38,318 nt of DNA from Eubacteriales Family XIII. Incertae Sedis bacterium (GTDB lineage Bacteria; Bacillota; Clostridia; Peptostreptococcales; Anaerovoracaceae): NCBI GenBank assembly GCA_031266025.1, contig JAISBV010000013.1, positions 1 through 38,318 of the forward strand. The letters are read 5' to 3'. A program made the position numbers and the translations under genes. Within the stretch, counting starts at the first letter, position 1, and each line of letters begins with the position of its first letter. Positions 26,638 through 34,493 of the stretch are shown here, in pieces. Below the pieces are notes generated by a model that saw only the letters and a program-made list of their open reading frames with translations, was not told where the DNA came from and searched no databases.

Positions 26638-27039
26638 ATGGCTAAAGCTGTAAAAAAGACTACGGTTCGCAAGAAGAGAAGAGAACGAAAGAATATTGAA
26701 AAAGGCCAAGCGCATATCCAGTCAACATTTAACAATACACTGGTAACGTTGACAGATCTTTCAGGCAACGCGCTGTCATGGTCGAGCGCGGGTTCGCTCG
26801 GATTCAAGGGCTCCAGAAAGTCTACTCCTTTCGCTGCGCAGATGGCGGCGGAACAGGCCGCAAAAGGCGCTATGGAGCACGGGCTCAAGAACGTTGAGGT
26901 GTATGTCAAAGGGCCGGGTTCGGGCCGTGAGGCGGCTATAAGAGCGCTTCAAACCGCCGGTCTCGAAATCAGCATGATAAAGGACATTACGCCGATTCCG
27001 CACAACGGATGCAGACCCCCCAAGAGAAGAAGAGTGTAA
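26638..27039 (+). CDS. rpsK: 30S ribosomal protein S11 (uS11)
   Basis: Encodes 133 residues. '[46 protein letters not shown]' and '[17 protein letters not shown]' identify S11, on the 30S platform. GGGAGG lies about ten bases before the ATG. It is followed by a 287-base gap occupied by repeat copy 3. Confidence 0.97.
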   Translation: MAKAVKKTTVRKKRRERKNIEKGQAHIQSTFNNTLVTLTDLSGNALSWSSAGSLGFKGSRKSTPFAAQMAAEQAAKGAMEHGLKNVEVYVKGPGSGREAAIRALQTAGLEISMIKDITPIPHNGCRPPKRRRV

Positions 27040-27050
27040 CACAAAATGGT

Positions 27051-27310
27051 TACTGCTCAAAGGTTCAATCGAAACTACTCAACCGGTCGAAGATTTTTTT
27101 CGGAGATTGGTTTCAAAGCGGCAAATTTGCCGCGGAGACGTACGACCTGTACGTTGAGCAGCGAATTTGACGATTTGGGGCCGAGATACGGTAAACTCCA
27201 AGCCCGCTAAAGCGGGGGGAGTTCTCGAATGGCGCCTTCCTGCCGTTTGCAAAGTACGCAAACGGGGATAGGCGCGCAACGGAAAAAAGAACGACCGGTT
27301 GAGTAGTTAC
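27051..27310 (+). repeat. Dispersed structured repeat, copy 3, enlarged (before rpsD)
   Basis: The outer stem is a perfect 17-bp pair, 27073-27089 with 27292-27308. Inside are an ACGTAC/GTACGT hairpin (about 27138-27154), a CCCGC/GCGGG hairpin flanked by ACTCC/GGAGT (about 27195-27222), and CCGTTTGC/GCAAACGG (27243-27265). The leader TACTGCTCAAAGGTTC matches copy 4. At 260 bases it is the largest copy and looks like a multibranched RNA. It ends five bases before the rpsD Shine-Dalgarno. Confidence 0.85.
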
Positions 27311-27326
27311 CTGATAGGAGGATATT

Positions 27327-27947
27327 ATGGCCAGGTATACGGACGCCTCATGCAGACTATGCAGGAGAGAGAGTCAGAAGCTGTTTTTGAAGGGCGAGCG
27401 CTGTTACAGCACGAAATGCGCGCTCGAAAAGAGGAATTTCCCTCCGGGACAGCACGGGCTGAGCAGGAAGAAGACCTCTGATTACGGCTTGCAGCTGCGT
27501 GAGAAGCAGAAGGCGAAGAGATTCTACGGCATTTTGGAAACGCAGTTCAGAAATACGTTTGACAAGGCGGCGCGGAAAAAAGGTATCACAGGCGACAATC
27601 TGCTGATTATGCTTGAAACCCGCATGGATAACGTTGTATTCCGCATGGGCTTCGCCTCGTCGAGAAAAGAAGCAAGGCAACTTGTAACCCACGGGCATTT
27701 CCTTGTTAACGGCAAAAAGTTGGATATTCCGTCGGCCGAGGTTAAGCCGGGGTCTGTCGTAAAGGTTAAAGAAAAGAGCCAAAGCTCACCAAAATTCAAG
27801 GAAATCAAGGATATGTCCATTTCCGTGCCCGCATGGATAAGCGTGGATCCGGAAAAGCTTGAGGGCAAGGTATTGGCCCTGCCGAGACGTGAAGAGATAG
27901 ATACGCCCGTCTCCGAGCACCTTATCGTTGAATTGTACTCCAAGTAA
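27327..27947 (+). CDS. rpsD: 30S ribosomal protein S4 (uS4), Cys-containing form
   Basis: Encodes 206 residues. C9, C12, C26 and C31 form the N-terminal zinc site of the C+ form. '[21 protein letters not shown]'-like residues ('[22 protein letters not shown]' region, about 92-113) form the S4 RNA-binding domain. S4 is an assembly initiator, involved in fidelity and, in Bacillus, self-regulation. AGGAGG is close upstream of the ATG. Confidence 0.97.
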   Translation: MARYTDASCRLCRRESQKLFLKGERCYSTKCALEKRNFPPGQHGLSRKKTSDYGLQLREKQKAKRFYGILETQFRNTFDKAARKKGITGDNLLIMLETRMDNVVFRMGFASSRKEARQLVTHGHFLVNGKKLDIPSAEVKPGSVVKVKEKSQSSPKFKEIKDMSISVPAWISVDPEKLEGKVLALPRREEIDTPVSEHLIVELYSK

Positions 27948-28004
27948 TGTTTTCGACCTATTGTTTCGGCGGCGGACTTTATGGCCGGAAAGGGGGTTTT
28001 GCGC

Positions 28005-28952
28005 TTGATAGAAATAGAAAAACCGACTATTGAATGCGTTTTTTCGGACTCGGATGCGAATTACGGAAAATATATTGTGGAGCCTCTCGAAAGGGGCTAC
28101 GGAACCACTCTCGGAAACAGTCTCAGACGGATACTGCTGAGCTCGCTTCCCGGGACAGCGGTCACATCCGTAAAGATAGATGGGATATTGCATGAGTTTT
28201 CAACGATTCCCGGCGTCAAGGAAGATGTTACCGAAATCATCCTTAATTTGAAAAGATTGGCCGTAAAGATTATGGGTGAACCCATAAAGCAGGTGTTCAT
28301 AAACGCGAAAGGTCCCGCTGAGGTTACGGCGAACGATATCATAATAGACGGGGAAGTAGAAATATTCAATACCGATTTGCATATCGCGACGCTTGAGGAC
28401 GGCGCGTCGCTACTTATGGAGATCAACCTTGCCAGAGGCAGGGGATATGTCAGCGCCGATCAGAATAAAACGGAAGGTATGCCTATAGCGGTCATACCCG
28501 TGGATTCGATCTACAGCCCGGTGCGCAAGGTCAATTTCAACGTCGACAATACGCGTGTCGGACAGGTAACGGATTATGACAGGTTGAGCCTTGAGGTTTG
28601 GACCGACGGCAGCGTCTCTCCGGGTGAGAGCGTTTCCATCGGCGCGAAAATCATGCAGGATCATCTGAAGCTCTTCATAGACCTGACCCACGGTGCGGAA
28701 GCCATGGAGATCATGGTCGAGAAGGAAGAGGATCAGAAAGGGAAGGCGCTCGAAATGACGATAGAGGAACTTGAGCTTTCCGTCAGATCATTTAATTGCC
28801 TGAAACGCGCGTCTATCAATACCGTCGAGGAATTGACGCACAAGACGGAGGATGATATGATGAAGGTCAGAAATCTCGGCAAGAAATCCCTTGAGGAGGT
28901 CAAATTTAAGTTGGAGGAACTCGGTCTGGGATTGAAGCCGGGCGATGAGTAA
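28005..28952 (+). CDS. rpoA: RNA polymerase subunit alpha, TTG start
   Basis: Encodes 315 residues. The N-terminal domain ('[25 protein letters not shown]') drives dimerisation and assembly of the core enzyme, and the C-terminal domain ('[19 protein letters not shown]', '[16 protein letters not shown]') binds UP elements and activators. The TTG at 28005 gives '[12 protein letters not shown]', which matches family N-termini, and AGGGGG (27991-27996) is eight bases upstream. An in-frame ATG at 27981 has no ribosome site and would add eight atypical residues. Confidence 0.95.
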   Translation: MIEIEKPTIECVFSDSDANYGKYIVEPLERGYGTTLGNSLRRILLSSLPGTAVTSVKIDGILHEFSTIPGVKEDVTEIILNLKRLAVKIMGEPIKQVFINAKGPAEVTANDIIIDGEVEIFNTDLHIATLEDGASLLMEINLARGRGYVSADQNKTEGMPIAVIPVDSIYSPVRKVNFNVDNTRVGQVTDYDRLSLEVWTDGSVSPGESVSIGAKIMQDHLKLFIDLTHGAEAMEIMVEKEEDQKGKALEMTIEELELSVRSFNCLKRASINTVEELTHKTEDDMMKVRNLGKKSLEEVKFKLEELGLGLKPGDE

Positions 28953-28984
28953 GGTCAGTAAGAGGAAGGAGCTGTGACGGAACC

Positions 28985-29326
28985 ATGCCAGGATACAGAA
29001 AATTAGGCAAACCGACCGCGCACAGAAAGGCTATGCTGCGGAATCTGGTGACGGATCTCCTGCGGGAGGGCCGTATAAGTACGACTGAGTGCAGGGCGAA
29101 GGAAGCGGGCCGCGAGGCCGAGAAGATGATCACGCTTGGCAAGCGCGGCGATCTTCACGCGCGGCGGCAGGCGCTGACGTATATATACGACGAAACCGTC
29201 GTGAAGAAGTTGTTCGACGATATAGCGCCGGGATACTCGGAGCGAAACGGCGGTTATACGCGGATATTGAAGCTCGGCCCGAGACGCGGTGACGCTGCGG
29301 AAACCGTCTTCTTGGAGTTGGTGTAG
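28985..29326 (+). CDS. rplQ: 50S ribosomal protein L17 (bL17)
   Basis: Encodes 113 residues. '[56 protein letters not shown]' is diagnostic, and '[25 protein letters not shown]' ends it. It lies near the tunnel exit. AGGAAGGAG lies upstream. It is the last ribosomal gene of the operon, but the argF start follows after 22 bases without a terminator. Confidence 0.97.
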   Translation: MPGYRKLGKPTAHRKAMLRNLVTDLLREGRISTTECRAKEAGREAEKMITLGKRGDLHARRQALTYIYDETVVKKLFDDIAPGYSERNGGYTRILKLGPRRGDAAETVFLELV

Positions 29327-29348
29327 ATTTTTGCGAACGGGTGCATCA

Positions 29349-30362
29349 ATGGAGCTCATGCCCGTCAACTTGAGCAGCCGCGGTTTTGTGACGCTGCTTG
29401 ATTTTTCGCGAGACGAGATTCGCGCGCTTTTGGATATGTCGTCGCGGCTCAAGGAACGCCGGCGCGAGGGTCGCGCGGGCGGTCTTCTTGCGGGCAAGAA
29501 TATCCTCCTGCTCTTTGAAAAGACCTCATCGCGCACAAGGTGTTCGTTTGAGCTCGGCGCGGCGGAAGAGGGCGCGCACGTCACATACATAGGCCCGGGT
29601 GTTTCCCAGTTTGGGAAAAAGGAGTCTGCAGAAGACAGCGCGCGTCTGTTCGGGCGCTTTTACGACGCGATAGGTTACAGGGGTTTCGGAACGTCAGACA
29701 CCGTTCGGGATATCGCAAACTATGCGAAGCTCCCCGTGTGGAACGGCCTGACGGACGATGATCATCCTACGCAGATATTGGCCGATCTCTTGACGATAGA
29801 AGAACACGCGCGCAAGCCGCTCAAAGATGTGAAGGTAGTGTTTTGCGGCGATACGCGCAACAATATGGCCTACGCGTGGATATACGGCTGCGCGAAGATG
29901 GGTATGCGCTTTGTCGCTTACGGCCCCCGCGAACTTGCGCCCGATCCCGCAGTACTTGAACGGGCTTTTGCGAAGGCCGAGCCGGGTGCGGATATATCAT
30001 TTTCCGACGACGACGTCTGTCTCGCGGACGCCGACGTGATATATACGGATATATGGGCCTCCATGGGCGAGGAAGACAAAATCGCGGAAAGAGCCAAACT
30101 GCTCGCGCCCTACAAGGTGACGCGGGAACTGCTTGCGAAGACGGGCAACGACAATGTGCTGTTCATGCACTGTCTGCCGGCGTTTCACGATTTTGAAACG
30201 GCTGTGGCGGCCGAATATCGCGAAATGGGCGTCGACATACGCGAGGTCGACGACGAGGTGTTCAACGGAAGGCACTCCATTGTGTTCGACGAGGCGGAAA
30301 ACCGTCTGCATACGATCAAAGCGGTGATGGTCGCGACGCTCGCCGCCGAGAAGCGGCTCTGA
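29349..30362 (+). CDS. argF: Ornithine carbamoyltransferase
   Basis: Encodes 337 residues from ATG 29349; an ATG at 29358 preceded by GGAG is an alternative. It makes citrulline from ornithine and carbamoyl phosphate, or runs in reverse in arginine breakdown. The carbamoyl-phosphate motif 'KTSSRTR' (about 57-63), 'HPTQILADL' and the ornithine-site 'MHCLPAFHD' are intact. The C-terminal 'FNGRHSIVFDEAENRLHTIKAVMVATL' resembles the ArgF of enteric bacteria and ArcB forms. No other arginine gene is nearby, so the direction is open. It sits directly behind rplQ, which is unusual. It is followed by tRNA-Ser on its own promoter. Confidence 0.93.
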   Translation: MELMPVNLSSRGFVTLLDFSRDEIRALLDMSSRLKERRREGRAGGLLAGKNILLLFEKTSSRTRCSFELGAAEEGAHVTYIGPGVSQFGKKESAEDSARLFGRFYDAIGYRGFGTSDTVRDIANYAKLPVWNGLTDDDHPTQILADLLTIEEHARKPLKDVKVVFCGDTRNNMAYAWIYGCAKMGMRFVAYGPRELAPDPAVLERAFAKAEPGADISFSDDDVCLADADVIYTDIWASMGEEDKIAERAKLLAPYKVTRELLAKTGNDNVLFMHCLPAFHDFETAVAAEYREMGVDIREVDDEVFNGRHSIVFDEAENRLHTIKAVMVATLAAEKRL

Positions 30363-30392
30363 AGTCGAAGGACTGTTGCGGAATATGTGTTT

Positions 30393-30421
30393 TTGAGACG
30401 GTATGACGCAAGTTTAACAAT
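30393..30421 (+). promoter_or_regulatory. Probable promoter for tRNA-Ser(GGA)
   Basis: TTGAGA (30393-30398), a 17-base spacer and AACAAT (30416-30421), just before the tRNA. The -10 is weak; read-through from argF is also possible. Confidence 0.4.
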
Positions 30422-30436
30422 CGCATATTTTTTCAC

Positions 30437-30528
30437 GGAGAGATGGCTGAGCTGGTCTAAGGCGCACGACTGGAAATCGTGTTCGGGCTTATACCCCGAC
30501 AAGGGTTCGAATCCCTTTCTCTCCGCCA
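30437..30528 (+). tRNA. tRNA-Ser (anticodon GGA)
   Basis: GGAGAGA (30437-30443) pairs with TCTCTCC (30518-30524), followed by G30525 and CCA (30526-30528). The anticodon GGA is at 30472-30474 in a CTGGAAA loop between CACGA and TCGTG. A long variable arm (TTCGGGCTTATACCCCGA) marks a class II serine tRNA. It reads TCC and TCT codons. Confidence 0.95.
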
Positions 30529-30539
30529 ATTTGCACATG

Positions 30540-30569
30540 AAGGCATCTTTTATATAAGTTGCCTTTTAT
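30540..30569 (+). terminator. Weak rho-independent-type terminator after tRNA-Ser
   Basis: AAGGCA (30540-30545) pairs with TGCCTT (30560-30565) over a 14-base loop, followed by TTAT. The stem is short and the T-run small, so termination would be partial. Confidence 0.45.
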
Positions 30570-30598
30570 GTTAACTGACGGAACAAGGGGCAAACGAT

Positions 30599-31252
30599 AT
30601 GAAGATACTTTTTCTCGGCAAGGACGGCGACGCGCATTGCGAAAGGGCTCTTGCCTTTGTGCGGAAGAATTTTGATGATACGGCGGCGCATCTCGGGAAG
30701 TGGGGCGATCCTTTGCCCGATGGTATCAATCTGTGGGAGGGCGACTATATCATATCCTACCTTTCGCGATGGATCGTTCCGGCGCGTCTGATCGAAAAAG
30801 CGCGGAAGGCCGCCGTCAACTTTCATCCCGCCTCTCCCGACTATCCCGGTATAGGCTGCAACAATTTCGCGCTGTACGAAGGCGCCGAAGAATACGGAGT
30901 CACATGCCATTATATGGACAAGGCCGTCGATACCGGCGATATCATCGCCGTCAAACGCTTTCCGATATTTCGGTCTGATGATGTGGCGTCCCTGCTGTCG
31001 CGCACATACGATTTTCAACTGGCGCTGTTTTATGAGATCATGGGCGGTATTATAGACGGTAAGGAACTGCCGTCGTCGTCCGAAGCATGGACGAGGAGAC
31101 CGTTTCTCAGAACGCAATTCAATGAGCTGTTCAACATCACGCCGGATATGGACGACGCGGAAATAAATCGGCGCGTCAGAGCTACTGACTACATGGATTT
31201 CAAACCTGTTGTAAAGTTTGGCGGATATACGTTCGAATTAAAACGTCTGTAA
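30599..31252 (+). CDS. Formyltransferase-like protein
   Basis: Encodes 217 residues with the formyl-transferase fold seen in Fmt, GART and sugar N-formyltransferases. The catalytic triad is intact: N74 and H76 in 'VNFHPASPDYPG', and D111 in 'KAVDTGDIIA'. It lacks the C-terminal OB domain of Fmt (about 310 residues), so it is not Met-tRNA formyltransferase. N10-formyltetrahydrofolate would be the donor and a small amine or amino-sugar the acceptor; the acceptor cannot be read. AAGGGG lies about eight bases before the ATG. Its isolated position between a tRNA and carD gives no hint of pathway. Confidence 0.75.
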   Translation: MKILFLGKDGDAHCERALAFVRKNFDDTAAHLGKWGDPLPDGINLWEGDYIISYLSRWIVPARLIEKARKAAVNFHPASPDYPGIGCNNFALYEGAEEYGVTCHYMDKAVDTGDIIAVKRFPIFRSDDVASLLSRTYDFQLALFYEIMGGIIDGKELPSSSEAWTRRPFLRTQFNELFNITPDMDDAEINRRVRATDYMDFKPVVKFGGYTFELKRL

Positions 31253-31338
31253 ATTTTTTTCACGACATACTTCCGAGATTGTCAAAAACCATATTGCTCC
31301 AACAACTGAATATGTAAATAACGCTATAAAAATTTTTA

Positions 31339-31367
31339 TTGACATGCAATTTTCGTTGTGATAAACT
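31339..31367 (+). promoter_or_regulatory. Upstream carD promoter (P1)
   Basis: TTGACA (31339-31344), 17-base spacer, TAAACT (31362-31367). It lies in the AT-rich 316-base gap between the formyltransferase gene and carD. Confidence 0.7.
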
Positions 31368-31381
31368 AAAAAATTGTTTTC

Positions 31382-31410
31382 TTGACATAATGCTGAATGA
31401 TCGCTATACT
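31382..31410 (+). promoter_or_regulatory. Downstream carD promoter (P2)
   Basis: TTGACA (31382-31387), 17-base spacer, TATACT (31405-31410), nearly ideal. The start would be near 31417, giving a leader of about 150 bases that includes a hairpin and repeat copy 4. Confidence 0.75.
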
Positions 31411-31422
31411 GATATACAGGGG

Positions 31423-31468
31423 TTTTGTGTAAAAAGCATACCGGATCGTTTATCTATTATACACAAAA
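31423..31468 (+). other. 5'-proximal stem in the carD leader
   Basis: TTTTGTGTA (31423-31431) and TACACAAAA (31460-31468) pair perfectly over 9 bp, about six bases after the predicted P2 start. A stem at the very 5' end often protects an mRNA; it could also be an operator. Confidence 0.5.
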
Positions 31469-31474
31469 GCAAGC

Positions 31475-31532
31475 TACTGCTCAAAGATTAAATCAAGACT
31501 GCGCAACCTTCACGTGGGGTTTGCGCAGTTAC
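31475..31532 (+). repeat. Dispersed structured repeat, copy 4, minimal (before carD)
   Basis: The leader (31475-31497) matches copies 1-3. The outer stem is ACTGCGCAA (31498-31506) with TTGCGCAGT (31521-31529): both arms changed relative to ACTACTCAA/TTGAGTAGT, with pairing kept. The internal stems are absent; only CCTTCACGTGGGGT remains in the loop. It ends 26 bases before the carD Shine-Dalgarno. Confidence 0.8.
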
Positions 31533-31568
31533 GAAAACAGGGTCGGGTATTGATTTTTGGAGGGTAAT

Positions 31569-32048
31569 ATGTTTGTCATAGGCGATAGAATCGTATATCC
31601 GATGCACGGCGCCGGCGTTATAGAGGCTGTCGAAGAACGCAGAATCCTCGGTGAAACCCGGCGGTATTATATATTGAATATAGCCTTTGGTGATATGAAG
31701 ATCATGATTCCGTGCGACAGCTCTGAGCTTATCGGTGTTCGTGAGGTTATCACAGCCGATGAAATTATAAACGTCATGGATGTTCTTTCGATGGATTCTA
31801 CCGAGATGTCGGACAATTGGAACCGGCGTTACCGTGAAAATATGGCGAAGTTGAAAACAGGCGAAACCTGCCGGGTCGCGGAAGTGGTAAGGAACCTCAT
31901 GCGCATAGACAGAGTCAAAAAACTATCGACGGGCGAGAAGAAGATGTTGGTGAACGCGAAGCAAATACTGATCAGCGAGCTGATTCTCGCCGTGAATGAG
32001 GGGGCTGCGGAGCTCGAATCCCGTATAGAAAAAGCGGTTTGCGGATAA
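31569..32048 (+). CDS. carD: CarD/CdnL-like transcription regulator
   Basis: Encodes 159 residues. The N-terminal Tudor-like RNA-polymerase-interacting domain ('FVIGDRIVYPMHGAGVIEAVEE', about 1-60) is shared with Mfd; the helical C-terminal domain ('TGEKKMLVNAKQILISELILA') follows. CarD-family proteins bind the beta subunit and stabilise open complexes, notably at rRNA promoters. The ATG at 31569 follows GGAGGG. Two strong promoters and a structured leader precede it, so its level is probably controlled. It starts the carD-yacL-ispDF block common in Clostridia. Confidence 0.9.
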   Translation: MFVIGDRIVYPMHGAGVIEAVEERRILGETRRYYILNIAFGDMKIMIPCDSSELIGVREVITADEIINVMDVLSMDSTEMSDNWNRRYRENMAKLKTGETCRVAEVVRNLMRIDRVKKLSTGEKKMLVNAKQILISELILAVNEGAAELESRIEKAVCG

Positions 32049-32095
32049 TACGTTGCGCAGTCCAAAGCATGACAGGCAGGGGGGTAGTTTTATAG

Positions 32096-33214
32096 TTGAT
32101 CAGAAAATTAATACGAATTATAGCTACAATTATCGGCGTTATCGCGGGATACGGATTTTTCCTGATTGTAAGCTTTGTCGGAGATTTGACGGGGCTTTAT
32201 GATCTGTCGTCGAAGGGTTTGCTTTATCAGGCGATTGCGATTGCGGCGTCTTCAATTATATTCGGCTTTTTGTTTTTTATAATGACTCCCATATTCAGCA
32301 GGCACGGCGCGCGGATGGCAAAGAACATCGAATCCGACCTGCAGACGGTTCCCGCGAATGACCTCGTTGCGGGGACTGTTGGGCTTGTGATAGGTCTTAT
32401 TATCGCGTTTTTGATCAGCCCGATTTTTTCGGATATGGGATCTCACATCGGCGTTGCGCTGAGTATAGTCGCCTATATTATGTTGGGCTTCCTCGGCGTC
32501 GTCATAGGTACGAGGAAGGGCAAGGACTTGATCCCCGCATGGCTTTCCGCGCGGCGGGGAGGTTCGTCGCCCAAGGGCAGGGGTAAGACCGCCGACGCGT
32601 CACCCAAGATACTTGATACAAGCGTCATCATTGACGGCAGGATAGCCGACATCATGAAGACGGGATTCATAGAAGGCCCCGTTGTGATTCCGGAATTTGT
32701 ACTTGTTGAATTGCGGCATATAGCAGATTCCTCTGACGGTCTGAAGCGAAATCGCGGACGCAGGGGGCTTGATGTCTTGAACAGGATACAGACCGAACAT
32801 GGCGTGGATATCTACAACACAGAGTCCGACAAGGCTCTTGAGGAGATACCCGAGGTGGATGTCAAACTGCTGAAATTGGCGCAGATGCTGCACGGCAAGG
32901 TGGTCACAAACGATTTCAATCTGAATAAAGTGGCTACGATCAAAGGCGTCGATGTGCTGAATATAAACGAGCTTGCCAATACGCTGAAACCCGTCGTGCT
33001 TCCGGGGGAAGATATGAATATCTTCCCGGTCAAAGAGGGGAAAGAGAACAATCAGGCGGTAGCTTATCTTGACGACGGCACTATGATCGTGGTCGAAGAG
33101 GGCAGACGTTTCATAGGAAAAACGGTGGACGTGCTCGTTACGAGCGTACTCCAGACGTCCGCCGGGCGCATGATCTTCGCAAAGCCCAAGGGAAAACAGT
33201 CGAATGTATCGTGA
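32096..33214 (+). CDS. yacL: YacL-like PIN/TRAM domain membrane protein, TTG start
   Basis: Encodes 372 residues. Four N-terminal membrane helices (about 5-30, 42-64, 89-110 and 117-139) are followed by a PIN domain beginning '[16 protein letters not shown]' (about 172) with its acidic residues, and a C-terminal TRAM domain ('[29 protein letters not shown]', about 318-346). It is a predicted membrane-anchored ribonuclease of unknown target. AGGGGGG lies about ten bases before TTG 32096, and no ATG fits the helix start better. It overlaps ispD by 11 bases. Confidence 0.9.
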   Translation: MIRKLIRIIATIIGVIAGYGFFLIVSFVGDLTGLYDLSSKGLLYQAIAIAASSIIFGFLFFIMTPIFSRHGARMAKNIESDLQTVPANDLVAGTVGLVIGLIIAFLISPIFSDMGSHIGVALSIVAYIMLGFLGVVIGTRKGKDLIPAWLSARRGGSSPKGRGKTADASPKILDTSVIIDGRIADIMKTGFIEGPVVIPEFVLVELRHIADSSDGLKRNRGRRGLDVLNRIQTEHGVDIYNTESDKALEEIPEVDVKLLKLAQMLHGKVVTNDFNLNKVATIKGVDVLNINELANTLKPVVLPGEDMNIFPVKEGKENNQAVAYLDDGTMIVVEEGRRFIGKTVDVLVTSVLQTSAGRMIFAKPKGKQSNVS

Positions 33215-34418
33215 CAAACGCGTAGCGGTCGTCATAGCCGCCGCCGGCGCGGGTTTGCGCATGGGCGCGGATATACCCAAGCAGTTTATAAGGATCGGCG
33301 GTATACCTGTCTTGGCAAGATCAACGGAAGCGTTTGAAAATAACGCTTCCGTTGATGATATTTATATAGTTGCGCAGCGCGGCCGCATACGTGATTGCCG
33401 CGCCGCTTTGGGCGTTTGCGGAGCGAAGCTGCGGGATGTGATTGAGGGCGGCGCGACGCGGCAGGAATCCGTTCGCGCGGGGCTTTCGGTTCTGCCCGAC
33501 GATGTTGGGATCGTTTTGATTCATGACGCCGTAAGGCCCTTCGTGTCGCAAGGATGTATAGATCGCGTGCTGTGCCTTGCGGAGGAAAAAGGGGCGGCCG
33601 CCGCGGCTGTACCGGTCAAGGATACGATAAAGTCAGCGCGTGACGGGGCGTTCGAGGAAACATTTGATCGCAGCGCGCTGTACGCGGTACAGACGCCGCA
33701 GGGCTTCCTGCGGGCCTTGCTGTGCAAGGCCCACGCGGCCGCCGCGCGTGACGGCTTCATGGGCACGGATGACGCCGTCTTGGTTGAAAGGACGGGCGAA
33801 AAGGTGTATCTTGCGGAAGGCGATCCGGGCAATATAAAACTGACGACGCCGGAGGATATGGAAACGGCGCGAGCGGCGGCGGCCCGGCTTGACGCCGATC
33901 GAACCGGCGCCCGGAGGGCCTGTGAAACCGGCGCCCGCGACATGTTTCGCGTCGGAAACGGCTATGACGTGCATCGCTTCTCGGAAGGACGGCCCCTGAT
34001 TCTGGGCGGCGTCCGCATTCCGCACGACCGCGGGCTCCTTGGACATTCCGACGCCGACGCGCTTACGCACGCCCTTATAGATGCTCTGCTCGGAGCGGCC
34101 GCGCTCGGCGATATAGGCGGTATGTTTCCCGATACGGAAGAGCGCTGCAAGGACATATCGAGTCTCGTGCTCCTCAAAGAAGCTTTCGAGACGGTCAGAG
34201 CCCGAGGATTTATGCTCGCGAACGCCGACGCGACGATTATGGCGGAACGACCGAAGTTGGCGCCGTACATCGGAACCATGCGCGAGCGGATTGCCGACGC
34301 GATGGGTACGGCGCCGGAAATAATCTCAATCAAGGCGACGACGACCGAGGGACTCGGTTTTGTCGGAAGAGAAGAGGGCATAGCGGCGCACGCAACCGCT
34401 CTGCTTTTCAGCGTATAA
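33204..34418 (+). CDS. ispDF: Bifunctional IspD-IspF (MEP pathway)
   Basis: Encodes 404 residues with two fused enzymes. The IspD part (1 to about 225) has '[13 protein letters not shown]' and 'HDAVRPF', and makes CDP-methylerythritol from MEP and CTP. The IspF part (about 246-404) has 'GNGYDVHRF' and '[31 protein letters not shown]', and makes MEcPP. The joining stretch of about 20 residues is Ala/Arg-rich and contains a near repeat ([13 protein letters not shown]). IspE, acting between the two, is not here. Coupled to yacL by an 11-base overlap. Confidence 0.95.
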   Translation: MYRDKRVAVVIAAAGAGLRMGADIPKQFIRIGGIPVLARSTEAFENNASVDDIYIVAQRGRIRDCRAALGVCGAKLRDVIEGGATRQESVRAGLSVLPDDVGIVLIHDAVRPFVSQGCIDRVLCLAEEKGAAAAAVPVKDTIKSARDGAFEETFDRSALYAVQTPQGFLRALLCKAHAAAARDGFMGTDDAVLVERTGEKVYLAEGDPGNIKLTTPEDMETARAAAARLDADRTGARRACETGARDMFRVGNGYDVHRFSEGRPLILGGVRIPHDRGLLGHSDADALTHALIDALLGAAALGDIGGMFPDTEERCKDISSLVLLKEAFETVRARGFMLANADATIMAERPKLAPYIGTMRERIADAMGTAPEIISIKATTTEGLGFVGREEGIAAHATALLFSV

Positions 34419-34427
34419 ATATAAGCT

Positions 34428-34474
34428 TCAATCAAAACTACAGTAATCAATTATTACTGCCGCCTGTTGGCGGC
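34428..34474 (+). other. Two hairpins before proS
   Basis: CAGTAAT/ATTACTG (34441-34447 with 34453-34459) follows a leader TTCAATCAAAACTAC that resembles the dispersed repeat, perhaps a decayed copy. GCCGCC-TGTT-GGCGGC (34459-34474) comes next and abuts the ACGGAG ribosome site of proS. Confidence 0.5.
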
Positions 34475-34493
34475 TGAACGGAGCATATCATAT

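Noticed and set aside
27981-28004. ATG 27981 as rpoA start
   Set aside because: No ribosome site precedes it, and it would add residues absent from the family; TTG 28005 has AGGGGG at proper spacing.
31230-31259. Terminator after the formyltransferase gene (ACGTT/AACGT then T-run)
   Set aside because: The stem has only five pairs, lies within the coding end, and is separated from the T-run by seven bases.
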